64,000 bases of DNA from Nibrella saemangeumensis. GTDB taxonomy: Bacteria > Bacteroidota > Bacteroidia > Cytophagales > Spirosomataceae. The DNA is taken from the NCBI RefSeq assembly GCF_039541915.1, contig NZ_BAABHD010000081.1, positions 1 through 64,000 on the forward strand, in the 5' to 3' direction. Each line of letters starts with the position of its first letter. Position 1 is the first letter of the stretch. Positions 1 to 8,774 of the stretch are shown here, piece after piece. The notes beneath the pieces are model-generated. The model made no database searches. It was not told where the DNA came from and saw only the letters and a list, made by a program, of their open reading frames with translations. Both the position numbers and the translations under genes were made by a program.

Positions 1-123
1 TAAGCTAATTCATCGAATCTATGCCGTAGTAAAGCGGGGCAAAAAATATGACAAATTTTATGCCTCAACTCTTGCATAGATCATAGAAATCCGCCCGGCT
101 GCGTCAGCATGACAAAAAAAGAT

Positions 124-978
124 TTACTCCTCGATCAGAATCCCCATTTTGCCTTTTCGGAAATCGCGGTAAGCTTCCATTATTTCTATTTCGCTGTTCA
201 TCACAAACGGTCCCTGCGCAACGATCTTCTCGCCGATCGGCTCACCCGTCATCAACAGCGCCCTGGTTTCCTTCAGCGCTTCCAATGTGATGCCCGCACC
301 GTCATTGGCCGGTACAACCATGTTTTTACCGTTTACCTCTGTCTGTTCACTTATACGCACGCGGCCGTCCAGCAGGTAGATGAACGCATTATGCGTGGCC
401 GGTAACGGCAGGTATATTTTGCCGGACTCCTGTAAATAGATCGTCCAGGCATTAATCGGCGTCAGCGTCGGAATGGTGCCTTTTACGTCGTTCAGTTCGC
501 CGGAGATCACATATACCGTTACCCGACCATCGTCGCTAGTGACCGTTGGCGTTTCTTCTCTGGTGAGCGGAAAATAAGCAGGCTGGTCCATTTTATGAGC
601 TGCCGGCGAGTTTACCCACATCTGAATGATTTCCTGCTCAGGTTCAAGCGGCCGTTCACTGTGGATAATACCCATACCAGCATTCATCCATTGCGTACCA
701 CCGGCGTACACTTTGCTGTTGTTCTGCCGACTGTCGCGGTGATGTACCCCACCCGTAAAAACAAAAGTAACAGGCGAAAAGCCCCGGTGTGGATGCGGCC
801 CAACACCAGCCTGATTCATCGGTTTGTCTTCGTCTATTATAGTATGCCCGTGGTGCAGCAACACAAACGGGTCCAGGTACTCTAACTGGCGCGAGGGTAA
901 CGGCTGCCGTATGTTCATACCGCCCATATCTACCCATTGACCGTAAACAATTTTATCAATACTTCTTTCCCTTTTCAT
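124..978 (-). CDS. Pirin family protein (bicupin)
   Basis: A 284-residue protein with the pirin fold signature. The N-terminal cupin has HPHRGF (His62, His64) and a later HSE (His106, Glu108), with the 2/42/2 spacing of the four metal ligands in pirins; the C-terminal cupin is present. Pirins are cytoplasmic iron-binding proteins, some with quercetin 2,3-dioxygenase activity and others acting as redox-linked regulators; which applies here cannot be read from sequence. The usual HRDS stretch appears as GGVHHRDS. The ATG at 978 is the only sensible start, because the sequence upstream is AT-rich and non-coding. It is divergent from the thioesterase gene across 88 bases that hold a small palindrome. 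Family call is firm, function is not. Confidence 0.93.
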   Translation of the reverse strand: MKRERSIDKIVYGQWVDMGGMNIRQPLPSRQLEYLDPFVLLHHGHTIIDEDKPMNQAGVGPHPHRGFSPVTFVFTGGVHHRDSRQNNSKVYAGGTQWMNAGMGIIHSERPLEPEQEIIQMWVNSPAAHKMDQPAYFPLTREETPTVTSDDGRVTVYVISGELNDVKGTIPTLTPINAWTIYLQESGKIYLPLPATHNAFIYLLDGRVRISEQTEVNGKNMVVPANDGAGITLEALKETRALLMTGEPIGEKIVAQGPFVMNSEIEIMEAYRDFRKGKMGILIEE

Positions 979-997
979 GGCGTAAATTATTTACAAT

Positions 998-1010
998 TAC
1001 ATTTAATGTA
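998..1010. promoter_or_regulatory. 13-bp palindrome in the pirin/thioesterase intergenic region
   Basis: TACATTTAATGTA reads the same on both strands apart from its centre base. It lies 20 bases upstream of the pirin start, in the only intergenic space shared by the two divergent genes. It could be an operator, but no regulator is encoded next to it and the AT-rich context raises the chance of coincidence. Confidence 0.3.
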
Positions 1011-1053
1011 TATACAATATTACTAAAAAGAAAATTCCTTTTTGCTTTCCACG

Positions 1054-1061
1054 TACCTTTG
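1054..1061 (+). promoter_or_regulatory. Putative -7 box (TACCTTTG) of the thioesterase gene
   Basis: Matches the Bacteroidota primary-sigma -7 consensus TAnnTTTG. It ends five bases before the ATG at 1067, so a transcript started from it would be leaderless or nearly so. No clear -33 TTG element is seen at the expected distance. Confidence 0.35.
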
Positions 1062-1066
1062 GCCTC

Positions 1067-1813
1067 ATGCAACCTCATGGAGAGACCTTTACGATTCGGG
1101 TGAGCGAAATCGACGCAAACCGGCAGCTTACCCCGTATGCCTTAGTGAACCTATTTCAGGAGGTGGCCTGGAACCATGCCGACGCACTGGGGGTATCGGT
1201 TTACCGCCTGCTGGATGAAGGCCTTACCTGGGTGCTGTACCGGATGAAGCTGGCGGTGAGTCGCTGGCCGCAGCACCGCGACCCAATCCGGCTGGAAACG
1301 CTGCCAACCGGGATCGAAAAACGGTTTTTCTACCGCGATTTTTACGTGTACGATGCCGAAGGAACCTGCATTGCCCACGCCACCAGCACCTGGCTGGTCA
1401 TGGACATCCGGAAACGCCAGCTGGTTTCAGTGCCGGCTTTTATTCAGGACACCTTCACGCCCTTCGCCGGCGTTACGGCCCTACCGAAAGCCAATGACCG
1501 GCTGCCCGCACCGACCGAACCAGTAACGCAGGTTTCTTTTCAGATTCGGGGACAGGATCTGGACGTCAACGGTCATGTCAACAACAGCGTGTATTTCCAA
1601 TGGCTGCTGGAAAGTATGCCGTCGGGGACGCAACAGCCAGTCCTCCAGTCGCTGGATGTGCTGTTCCGGGCCGAAAGCAACCGGGAAGACGAGATCATTG
1701 CCCAGGTCAGCGAAGCGCAGCCCGGCGAATATGCCCACCGGCTGCTCAACCAGCACGGTAAAGAACTGGTGCAGGCCCGGTCGGTCTGGTCAGCGGCTGA
1801 GCAGACCGATTAA
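1067..1813 (+). CDS. Acyl-ACP thioesterase (FatA/FatB-like, double hotdog)
   Basis: A 248-residue cytoplasmic protein with the two-hotdog layout of acyl-ACP thioesterases, which release free fatty acids from acyl carrier protein. The N-terminal hotdog runs to about residue 130 with the family stretch ATSTWLVMDI. The C-terminal hotdog carries the active-site motif around Asp166, Asn168, His170 and Asn172, followed by Glu182. Length fits bacterial members, which lack the plant transit peptide. It is divergent from pirin and followed by an AraC-type gene on the same strand after about 85 bases, probably a separate unit because that gene has its own -7 box. Acyl-chain preference cannot be inferred. 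Confidence 0.88.
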   Translation: MQPHGETFTIRVSEIDANRQLTPYALVNLFQEVAWNHADALGVSVYRLLDEGLTWVLYRMKLAVSRWPQHRDPIRLETLPTGIEKRFFYRDFYVYDAEGTCIAHATSTWLVMDIRKRQLVSVPAFIQDTFTPFAGVTALPKANDRLPAPTEPVTQVSFQIRGQDLDVNGHVNNSVYFQWLLESMPSGTQQPVLQSLDVLFRAESNREDEIIAQVSEAQPGEYAHRLLNQHGKELVQARSVWSAAEQTD

Positions 1814-1860
1814 CCCGATTTTCTTTCCTCCGCCACCAATAGCTTTCCTGCTTAACGTGT

Positions 1861-1868
1861 TATCTTTG
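1861..1868 (+). promoter_or_regulatory. Putative -7 box (TATCTTTG) of the AraC-type regulator
   Basis: A TAnnTTTG match located 29 bases before the ATG at 1898, a normal distance for a short 5' leader in Bacteroidota. The -33 element is not obvious. Confidence 0.4.
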
Positions 1869-1897
1869 ACGATACGACACGATATGAGCACGGGTAG

Positions 1898-3814
1898 ATG
1901 AGAGTATTACTAAGCGTTGTCTTTGGCCTTTTCTTTCTGAGTGTAGAAAGCTGGGCGCAGCTGGTAATTGAGGTTGTGGCGCTTCCGGCATTCTTACCAG
2001 GGTCCGACGCGGTGTTTATTGCCGGTGAGTTCAACAACTGGAATCCGGGCGATCCGGCTTACAAATTGAAAAAGACCGCCAATGGCCACTACACCATTAC
2101 GCTGCCGGCTACGCTGAAGCAGTTTGAGTACAAGTTTACGCAGGGCAGTTGGATGACCGTGGAGGGGAACGCCAAAGGGGGTAACCGCCCGAACCGGTTT
2201 TACGATGCTGCGACCGAACCCAACCCAAACCACGTCCGCGTGGTGATTGCCGGCTGGGAGCAGAAGCCCGCCTACCGGTTTATCATCACGTCCATTCCTG
2301 CCAATACGCCCCACGACGCCAACATATACATCACCGGAAATTTCAACAAATGGGACCCCGGCGACGAGTCGCTCGAATTGCAGCGCCAGCCCGACGGCAC
2401 CTACCAGGTAACGGTTTCTACGGACCTGGAGCGGCTGGAATACAAGTTTACGCGGGGGAACTGGGAGTCCATAGAATCCTGGGAGAGCGGCAAAGCCCGG
2501 CCGAACCGGGTCATCTTCCGCCACGACAACATCGACAACAAAGCCATTGAGGTAACCATTCAGAACTGGGAAGACCTCACCGGCACGTTTACCTTTTATT
2601 CGATTTACGACCTACTGTTGCTGTTTTCGGCGTTTCAGGGCCTGCTGCTGATAATTACCATCCCGACCATTCAGAATTACAACCGGTCGGCCAACAACTG
2701 GCTGGTTATTCTGCTGGGCATGGCCTCGGTCATGCTGCTCATCCGGACCGTCAGCACCTACCGCGACGTGGCCCAGACCTATACCAGGCTGCTGCTGGTT
2801 CCCGACTTTATCATCTTTACCTACGCTCCGCTGTTTTACATCTACATCCGCAAGCTCCTCTTCAACGAAGGACGGCTCCGGTCCAACTGGTACCTGCATT
2901 TTATTCCGGCGGCCGTTCAGTTTTTTGCTTACCTGCCCTTCTTTCTGATGGAAAGTAAGCTGTTCCAGTTAAAGATCGTTAACCACGACTGGGATGTGCA
3001 GACGCTCTTTTACGCCAGCGGTTTGCTGGGGCTTCTGTTCAATGCGGGGTACTGGCTTATCTGCCGGCGGACCATTCAGGAGTACAAGGCGCGGTACCAG
3101 ACCAGTATCTCCTACGAGCAGAACCTTCAGTATTTCAATACGGTACTGATTATTCAGGCGGTCTGCCTGGTGTTGTGGCTGTTTACGTTTATACTGGTTT
3201 CCCTCGAAAAGTTTTTCGGTTTCGACATTGCTATGATCGCCGAGCGCAGTGTCGATATTATCTGGCTGGCGTTTTCAACGATTACCTACTTCCTGGGCTA
3301 CTTTGCCATTCACCAGCCGGAGATCTTTAAACTGCGTAGCCTGCAGCCGGTTAAGCTCTTCAACCAGCCGGAGCCGTCGCCAGTGCTGGAACCGGCACCC
3401 GATGAGCCACTGGCCAGTACGGAGGTTCAGCCGGAAGAACGGTCGCTGGGCGAAGACCTGCTCCCCTTGAAGCAACAGGTCGAACTGTACATGAAGCGGT
3501 ACAAACCGTATACCAACCCCAGCCTGACCATTAACGAAATGGCCAACCGGCTGAAGCTCCAGCCGCACGTGCTGTCGAAGGTCATTAATGAAGGGTTCCA
3601 GAAAAACTTTTTCGACTTCATTAATCACTACCGGGTCGAGGAACTGAAGAAGCGGATGGAAGACCCGCGTTATAAAAACTACACCCTGCTCAGCCAGGCC
3701 TTTGATGTTGGATTCAACTCCAAGACCTCCTTCAACCGCGCGTTTAAAAAGATTACGAACCAAACGCCAAGCGAGTACTTTTCGGCCACTCAGGCCGACA
3801 TCGAAGCGGTTTAA
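1898..3814 (+). CDS. Membrane-bound AraC-type regulator with two extracytoplasmic glycogen-binding-like modules
   Basis: A 638-residue protein. Signal peptide 1-20. Two tandem beta-sandwich repeats follow at about 22-122 and 125-226; each has a FNxWxPGD motif (45-52 and 149-156) and a YKFTxGxW motif (78-85 and 182-189), typical of CBM48/AMPK-type glycogen-binding modules. Then about seven transmembrane helices (roughly 230-475), an acidic Pro-rich linker, and an AraC-type double helix-turn-helix (about 540-630). The layout implies sensing of an alpha-glucan outside the cytoplasmic membrane and direct DNA binding inside. It sits immediately upstream of SusC, SusD, SusE and alpha-amylase, so it is probably their regulator. 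This is not the SusR architecture of Bacteroides. The ligand is inferred from module type and neighbours. Confidence 0.85.
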   Translation: MRVLLSVVFGLFFLSVESWAQLVIEVVALPAFLPGSDAVFIAGEFNNWNPGDPAYKLKKTANGHYTITLPATLKQFEYKFTQGSWMTVEGNAKGGNRPNRFYDAATEPNPNHVRVVIAGWEQKPAYRFIITSIPANTPHDANIYITGNFNKWDPGDESLELQRQPDGTYQVTVSTDLERLEYKFTRGNWESIESWESGKARPNRVIFRHDNIDNKAIEVTIQNWEDLTGTFTFYSIYDLLLLFSAFQGLLLIITIPTIQNYNRSANNWLVILLGMASVMLLIRTVSTYRDVAQTYTRLLLVPDFIIFTYAPLFYIYIRKLLFNEGRLRSNWYLHFIPAAVQFFAYLPFFLMESKLFQLKIVNHDWDVQTLFYASGLLGLLFNAGYWLICRRTIQEYKARYQTSISYEQNLQYFNTVLIIQAVCLVLWLFTFILVSLEKFFGFDIAMIAERSVDIIWLAFSTITYFLGYFAIHQPEIFKLRSLQPVKLFNQPEPSPVLEPAPDEPLASTEVQPEERSLGEDLLPLKQQVELYMKRYKPYTNPSLTINEMANRLKLQPHVLSKVINEGFQKNFFDFINHYRVEELKKRMEDPRYKNYTLLSQAFDVGFNSKTSFNRAFKKITNQTPSEYFSATQADIEAV

Positions 3815-3820
3815 GCCGAA

Positions 3821-3855
3821 AAAGGGGTGCCATCTTTTAAAAGTGGCACCCCTTT
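3821..3855 (+). terminator. Intrinsic terminator after the AraC-type regulator
   Basis: A perfect 12-bp stem (AAAGGGGTGCCA with its complement at 3844-3855), an 11-base loop and a run of T to 3858. It separates the regulator transcript from the SusC promoter. Confidence 0.85.
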
Positions 3856-3964
3856 TTTCAGCTCTAAATCTACGATTTCAGGCACTTTACCGGCAAACAT
3901 CTCCTTCAACAGTTAGTTAATCACGTGAAAAGTAAAGTGGGGCGACACGGACTGCGTGGGATGG

Positions 3965-3972
3965 TACTTTTG
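3965..3972 (+). promoter_or_regulatory. Putative -7 box (TACTTTTG) of the sus-like operon
   Basis: A TAnnTTTG match 71 bases before the SusC ATG at 4043. It lies inside the upstream GTG-started extension of the reading frame (3956), which argues that the extension is not translated and that 4043 is the true start. Confidence 0.5.
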
Positions 3973-4042
3973 CAGGAAACTCTTGAATCGCCTGCCACTA
4001 TTAGTTACCCTGTTTATCCGATTACCTAACTCAAACTCGTTA

Positions 4043-7000
4043 ATGAGACAGAATTACATGATGCTTCGCGGAGTTCAATTAGCCTCTTCGAAGCTGTTCC
4101 GAACGAGCAGCCAACGGGGATACCGTCTCCTGATGCTACTGGTGTTGGCCTTGCTGAGCGTACCCGTTTTAGCTCAGGAGCGGGCCGTGACCGGTACGGT
4201 AAAAGAATCCGACGGCACTCCCCTACCCGGCGTTACGGTCCAGATCAAAGGCACTACCCGGGGTACCAACACCGATGGTACGGGTGTATACCGGATTAAC
4301 GTTCCGGAGAACGCAACGTTAATCTTCAGCTTTATCGGCAAAACAAACCAGGAAGTAGCGGTTGGTAACCAGAACACGGTCGATGTAATCCTGGCCGATG
4401 ATTCAAAATCCCTGCAGGAAGTGGTGGTGATCGGCTACGGTACGCAGCGCCGGCAGGATCTGACCGGCTCCATTGCGTCGGTATCGGCCGAAGACTTCCA
4501 GAAAGGGAATATCGTGAACCCCGAACAACTGGTAGCCGGTAAAATTGCCGGGGTGAATATTACCCCCAGCTCCGGGCAGCCGGGCGGTGGCAGCCAAATC
4601 CGGATTCGGGGTGGTTCGTCGCTGAACGCCAGTAATGACCCACTGATCGTCCTCGATGGTGTCCCCCTCGACAACAGCGGGATTACCGGTGCCTCCAATG
4701 CCCTGAGCTTCATCAACCCGCAGGATATCGAAACCTTTACTGTTCTGAAAGACGCCAGCGCTGCGGCCATCTACGGCTCACGGGCGGCCAACGGCGTTAT
4801 TCTCATTACCACTAAGAAAGGCCGTAGTGGCGACAAGCTGCGCGTTAGCTTCAGCACCCTCGGCTCGGTGTCGACGCCCATTAAATACCTACCCGTTTTA
4901 TCGGGCGATGAGTTCCGGACGCTGGTCAACGAGCGCGGCAACGCAACCCAGCGGGCGCTGCTGGGCACGGCCAATACCGATTGGCAGCAGCTGATCTACC
5001 GCAACGCCTTCAGCACCGACAACAACCTGAGCGTGACCGGTACCGCCCTGAACATTCCGTATCGGGTATCGGTGGGCTACCTGAACCAGCAGGGTATTCT
5101 GAAAACCTCGGAATTTGGCCGTACGTCGGCTTCGATTGGTCTGACCCCGCGCTTCTTCGACAACAACCTGCGGGTAGACCTGAACCTGAAAGGCACAATC
5201 ATCAGAAACCGCTTTGCCGACCAGGGCGCCATCGGCGCGGCAGTGGCCTTTGACCCAACCCAGCCGGTATACAGCAACACGGAACTGTACGGCGGCTTTT
5301 ACGAGTCGATCGATCCGGCAACCAACGCCCCCCGCACGCTGGCGGTACGCAATCCGCTGGGTCTGCTGGAGCAGCGCGAAGACCGCAGCACCGCCCGCCG
5401 GAGCATCGGTAACCTCCAGTTGGATTACCGACTCCCCTTCCTGACCGACCTGCGGGCCAACCTGAATCTGGCTTACGATATTTCGGACAGCGATGGTACC
5501 ATCTTTGTGCCGCGAGAGGCAGCCTCGAACTTCAACCGGCAGGGTATCAATAACATCTACTCGCAGAAGCGGTACAATACCACGCTGGAATCGTACCTGA
5601 ACTACGTGAAAGACCTGACCGGCATCAACAGCCGGATCGACATCACGGCGGGTTATTCGGAGCAGTATTTCCGGCGCGAACAGCCTACTTATCCGGACGT
5701 AAACGTAATCGGGACGGTCATTAACCCGGCGGGTACGCCATCCGACCCGAAAAACCGCCTGCGGTCGTACTTCGGCCGGGTGAATTACTCGCTGCGGAAC
5801 CGGTATTTGCTGACAGCTACCCTGCGGGCCGATGGCTCCTCGCGCTTCAGCCCCGAGAACCGCTGGGGTATCTTCCCGTCGGCGGCCATTGCCTGGAACA
5901 TCAAGGAGGAGCCGTTCCTGGCCAACGCCCGCACCCTGTCGGCGCTGAAACTGCGCCTGGGCTACGGGGTTACCGGTCAGCAGGATGTGCTGAACGATTA
6001 TCCGTACCTGGCCCGCTACACCTTCAGCGACCCGACGGCCCAGTACCAGTTAGGGAACACATTCATCCAGACGCTGCGGCCGGAAGGGTACGACCGGGAT
6101 ATCCGCTGGGAAGAAACGGCTACCTATAACGCTGCCGTGGACTATGCCTTCCTGGAGGGTCGCATCTCGGGTACCATTGAACTGTACCAGAAAAACACCA
6201 GCAACCTGCTGAGCGTAATTCCGGTACCGGCCGGTTCTAACCTGACCAACCAGATCCTGACCAACGTGGGCAGTCTGCGCAACCGGGGCATCGAATTTGC
6301 CATTAACACCACGCCGGTGCGGGGCGAAGGCATCAACTGGGATTTAGGGTTTAACGTGACCTACAACCAGAATGAGATTACCCGGCTGGCCAAAGTACCA
6401 AACCCGAACGATCAGGGGGTGCTGGTGGGCGGCATTGCCGGTGGCGTAGGGAATACCATCCAGATCCATACGGTTGGCTATCCGACGTTCTCGTACTACG
6501 TGTACCGCCAGGTGTACAATGAAAACGGCCGACCCATTGAAGGGCTGTACGAGGACCGTAACGCCGACGGCCGCATTACGCCCGACGATCGTTACCGCTA
6601 CAAGTTCCCGGCTCCGCTGGTGTTTCTGGGACTGAGTTCACAGCTGACGTACCGGGATTTCAACGTGGGCTTTACCATGCGGGGCAACTTCGGCAATTAC
6701 GTGTACAACAACGTGCTGTCGTCGCGGACCAGTTACGCCAACTTTACCAGTTCGCAGGGCTTCCTGGCCAATGTCGTACCGGGTATTTACAATACAGCTT
6801 TTGCCAACCCGCAGTACTTCTCGGATTACTACCTAGAGAATGCCTCCTTTGTGCGGATGGATAATATCAACCTGGGCTACAACGTTGGCCGGATTATTAA
6901 CAACCGGGCAAACCTGCGCCTGACGGGCAATATTCAGAATGCCTTTGTCATTACCAAATACACAGGGCTGGACCCCGAAGTAGCCGGTGGCATCGACAAC

Positions 7001-7054
7001 AACATTTACCCGCGGCCGCGCATTTTTGCCCTGGGATTAAATCTTGACTTTTAA
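4043..7054 (+). CDS. susC: SusC-type TonB-dependent outer-membrane receptor
   Basis: About 1003 residues from the ATG at 4043. A long basic N-terminus leads to a signal peptide ending ...VPVLAQ, then a carboxypeptidase-regulatory-like domain (beginning RAVTGTVKES), the SusC hallmark EVVVIGYGTQ, a plug domain with IRIRGGSSL and LDGVPLD, and a beta-barrel ending in LNLDF with terminal Phe. SusC proteins form the outer-membrane channel under the SusD lid and import oligosaccharides using TonB energy. It is first in the operon SusC-SusD-SusE, with alpha-amylase next. Maltodextrin is the likely cargo because of the neighbours, not from the SusC sequence itself. The start was chosen because the frame upstream runs through the promoter. 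Confidence 0.95.
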   Translation: MRQNYMMLRGVQLASSKLFRTSSQRGYRLLMLLVLALLSVPVLAQERAVTGTVKESDGTPLPGVTVQIKGTTRGTNTDGTGVYRINVPENATLIFSFIGKTNQEVAVGNQNTVDVILADDSKSLQEVVVIGYGTQRRQDLTGSIASVSAEDFQKGNIVNPEQLVAGKIAGVNITPSSGQPGGGSQIRIRGGSSLNASNDPLIVLDGVPLDNSGITGASNALSFINPQDIETFTVLKDASAAAIYGSRAANGVILITTKKGRSGDKLRVSFSTLGSVSTPIKYLPVLSGDEFRTLVNERGNATQRALLGTANTDWQQLIYRNAFSTDNNLSVTGTALNIPYRVSVGYLNQQGILKTSEFGRTSASIGLTPRFFDNNLRVDLNLKGTIIRNRFADQGAIGAAVAFDPTQPVYSNTELYGGFYESIDPATNAPRTLAVRNPLGLLEQREDRSTARRSIGNLQLDYRLPFLTDLRANLNLAYDISDSDGTIFVPREAASNFNRQGINNIYSQKRYNTTLESYLNYVKDLTGINSRIDITAGYSEQYFRREQPTYPDVNVIGTVINPAGTPSDPKNRLRSYFGRVNYSLRNRYLLTATLRADGSSRFSPENRWGIFPSAAIAWNIKEEPFLANARTLSALKLRLGYGVTGQQDVLNDYPYLARYTFSDPTAQYQLGNTFIQTLRPEGYDRDIRWEETATYNAAVDYAFLEGRISGTIELYQKNTSNLLSVIPVPAGSNLTNQILTNVGSLRNRGIEFAINTTPVRGEGINWDLGFNVTYNQNEITRLAKVPNPNDQGVLVGGIAGGVGNTIQIHTVGYPTFSYYVYRQVYNENGRPIEGLYEDRNADGRITPDDRYRYKFPAPLVFLGLSSQLTYRDFNVGFTMRGNFGNYVYNNVLSSRTSYANFTSSQGFLANVVPGIYNTAFANPQYFSDYYLENASFVRMDNINLGYNVGRIINNRANLRLTGNIQNAFVITKYTGLDPEVAGGIDNNIYPRPRIFALGLNLDF

Positions 7055-7128
7055 CAAACGCGTATCTATTGCGCCGGTTCCGGCGGGTAAGGTGGAACCG
7101 GCCTCTAAAGCAACCGTATACCAAGACT

Positions 7129-8715
7129 ATGGAACGTATCATAACCATTGCCAGGGCCGGCATCATCGCAATCGCGCTGACGGCCACCTCGTGCGGCACC
7201 CTCGACCTGACGCCCTCTACGGAGCTGACGTCGGCATCGGTGTACAACGATCCGGCTAATTACAAACTAGTGCTTGCCAAACTATACGCGGGTTTAGCGG
7301 TCAGCGGTCAGCAGGGTCCCGCTGGTAAGCCCGACATCAGCGGGATTGACGAAGGCTTCTCCACCTACCTGCGGCAGTACTGGAAAGCGCAGGAGCTGAC
7401 GACCGACGAAGCCGTTATTGGCTGGAACGACGGCTCGCTGCCCGATTACCACGAGATGGACTGGACATCGGCCAACGAATTCATCTCGGCCATGTACAAC
7501 CGGATCTACTACCAGATTACGCTCTGCAACGAGTTTATCCGCGAAACGACCGACGACAAATTGAGCAGCCGGGGAATTTCGGGCCAGGCCGCTACCGATG
7601 CCCGCCTGTTCCGCGCCGAAGCACGTTTTCTGCGGGCGTTGAGCTACTACCACGCGCTGGATATGTTCGGTAACGTCCCGTTTGTGACCGAAGCCGACGC
7701 GCCGGGCTCCTTCCTGCCGCGCCAGACAACGCGTACGGAGTTGTTTAACTACATAGAGTCGGAGCTGAAAGCCATTGAGAACGAACTGGCTGCTCCACGC
7801 CAGAACGAATACGGCCGCGCCGATAAGGGAGCCGCCTGGACGCTGCTGACCAAGCTGTACCTGAACGCGCAGGTGTACACCGGCGCTGGCCGGTATACCG
7901 ATGCCATTACCTACGCCAATAAGGTGATTCAATCCAACGCGTACGCGCTTGAGCCTACTTACCAGCGGTTGTTCCTGGCCGACAACAACAACTCGAAAGA
8001 GATCATCTTCGCAATTACGTTCGACGGTCAGCGGACCAAGACCTGGGGGGGAATGACTTTCTTGGTACACGCGCCGGTGGGTGGCAGTATGGACCCGAAA
8101 CAGTTTGGTATTAACGGTGGCTGGGCCGGTGTGCGCGCTACCAGGTCATTTGTTGAAAAGTTCAGCGATGTGACAGGCAAGACCGATACCAGAGCCATGT
8201 TTTATACCAACGGCCAAACCCTGGAGATTAGTGACATTTTTACGTTCAGTAACGGCTACGCCATTACAAAGTACAAAAATCTCACCACGGCCGGGGTTGC
8301 CGGCTCCGATCCGGAAGGAAACTTCCCGGACACCGATTTCCCGATGCTCCGGCTGGCCGATGTCTACCTGATGTACGCCGAGGCTGTATTACGGGGAGGC
8401 ACCGGTGGCGACCTGACCACAGCCCTGAACTACGTAAACCTGTTGCGCCAGCGGGCTTATGGTGGCGCCAGCGGCAACGTCTCGTCAATCAACCTCCAAT
8501 TTATCATCGATGAACGGGCTCGTGAACTGTACTGGGAAGCACACCGCCGGACAGACCTGATTCGCTTCGGTCTGTTTACAACCCAGGCGTATGTTTGGCC
8601 GTGGAAAGGGGGCGTACAACAGGGTCGTGCGGTGGAAGATTTCCGCACCCTGTTCCCGATTCCGGCATCCGATCTCGTTGCCAATCCGAATCTGAAGCAA
8701 AATCCTGGCTATTAA
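7129..8715 (+). CDS. susD: SusD/RagB-family glycan-binding lipoprotein
   Basis: About 528 residues from ATG 7129, with a lipoprotein signal whose acylated Cys is residue 22 (TATSCGT). The body shows the SusD pattern: helical TPR-like region with RAEARFLRALSYYHALDMFGNVPFVT and the C-terminal stretch with RLADVYLMYAEAVLR, ERARELYWEAHRRTDLIRFG and FPIPASDL (only parts quoted). It caps SusC at the cell surface and binds glycan. An upstream in-frame start at 7069 would place about 20 basic residues before the signal peptide, so it was rejected. It follows SusC after 74 bases and is followed by a strong hairpin before SusE. Confidence 0.93.
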   Translation: MERIITIARAGIIAIALTATSCGTLDLTPSTELTSASVYNDPANYKLVLAKLYAGLAVSGQQGPAGKPDISGIDEGFSTYLRQYWKAQELTTDEAVIGWNDGSLPDYHEMDWTSANEFISAMYNRIYYQITLCNEFIRETTDDKLSSRGISGQAATDARLFRAEARFLRALSYYHALDMFGNVPFVTEADAPGSFLPRQTTRTELFNYIESELKAIENELAAPRQNEYGRADKGAAWTLLTKLYLNAQVYTGAGRYTDAITYANKVIQSNAYALEPTYQRLFLADNNNSKEIIFAITFDGQRTKTWGGMTFLVHAPVGGSMDPKQFGINGGWAGVRATRSFVEKFSDVTGKTDTRAMFYTNGQTLEISDIFTFSNGYAITKYKNLTTAGVAGSDPEGNFPDTDFPMLRLADVYLMYAEAVLRGGTGGDLTTALNYVNLLRQRAYGGASGNVSSINLQFIIDERARELYWEAHRRTDLIRFGLFTTQAYVWPWKGGVQQGRAVEDFRTLFPIPASDLVANPNLKQNPGY

Positions 8716-8719
8716 TTTT

Positions 8720-8759
8720 GTCTGCAGGTTGAACCGGCCAACCGGTTCAACCTGCAGAC
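8720..8759 (+). repeat. Perfect 18-bp hairpin between susD and susE
   Basis: Positions 8720-8737 pair perfectly with 8742-8759 around a CCAA loop. There is no following T-run, so it is more likely a transcript-stabilising or processing hairpin, or a partial attenuator setting the SusCD:SusE ratio, than a full terminator. Confidence 0.75.
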
Positions 8760-8774
8760 GTCAACCCAAAGAAG

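Noticed and set aside
1..123. First bases of the window as the end of a gene
   Set aside because: A stop codon opens the window in one frame, but no upstream sequence is available and no coding bias can be judged, so no feature was called.
3956..4042. 29-codon N-terminal extension of SusC starting at a GTG
   Set aside because: It would overlap the likely -7 box at 3965 and precede an already long leader peptide. The ATG at 4043 was preferred.
7294..8070. 258-codon minus-strand frame opposite susD
   Set aside because: No recognisable motif, and it overlaps an unmistakable SusD sequence. Treated as shadow.
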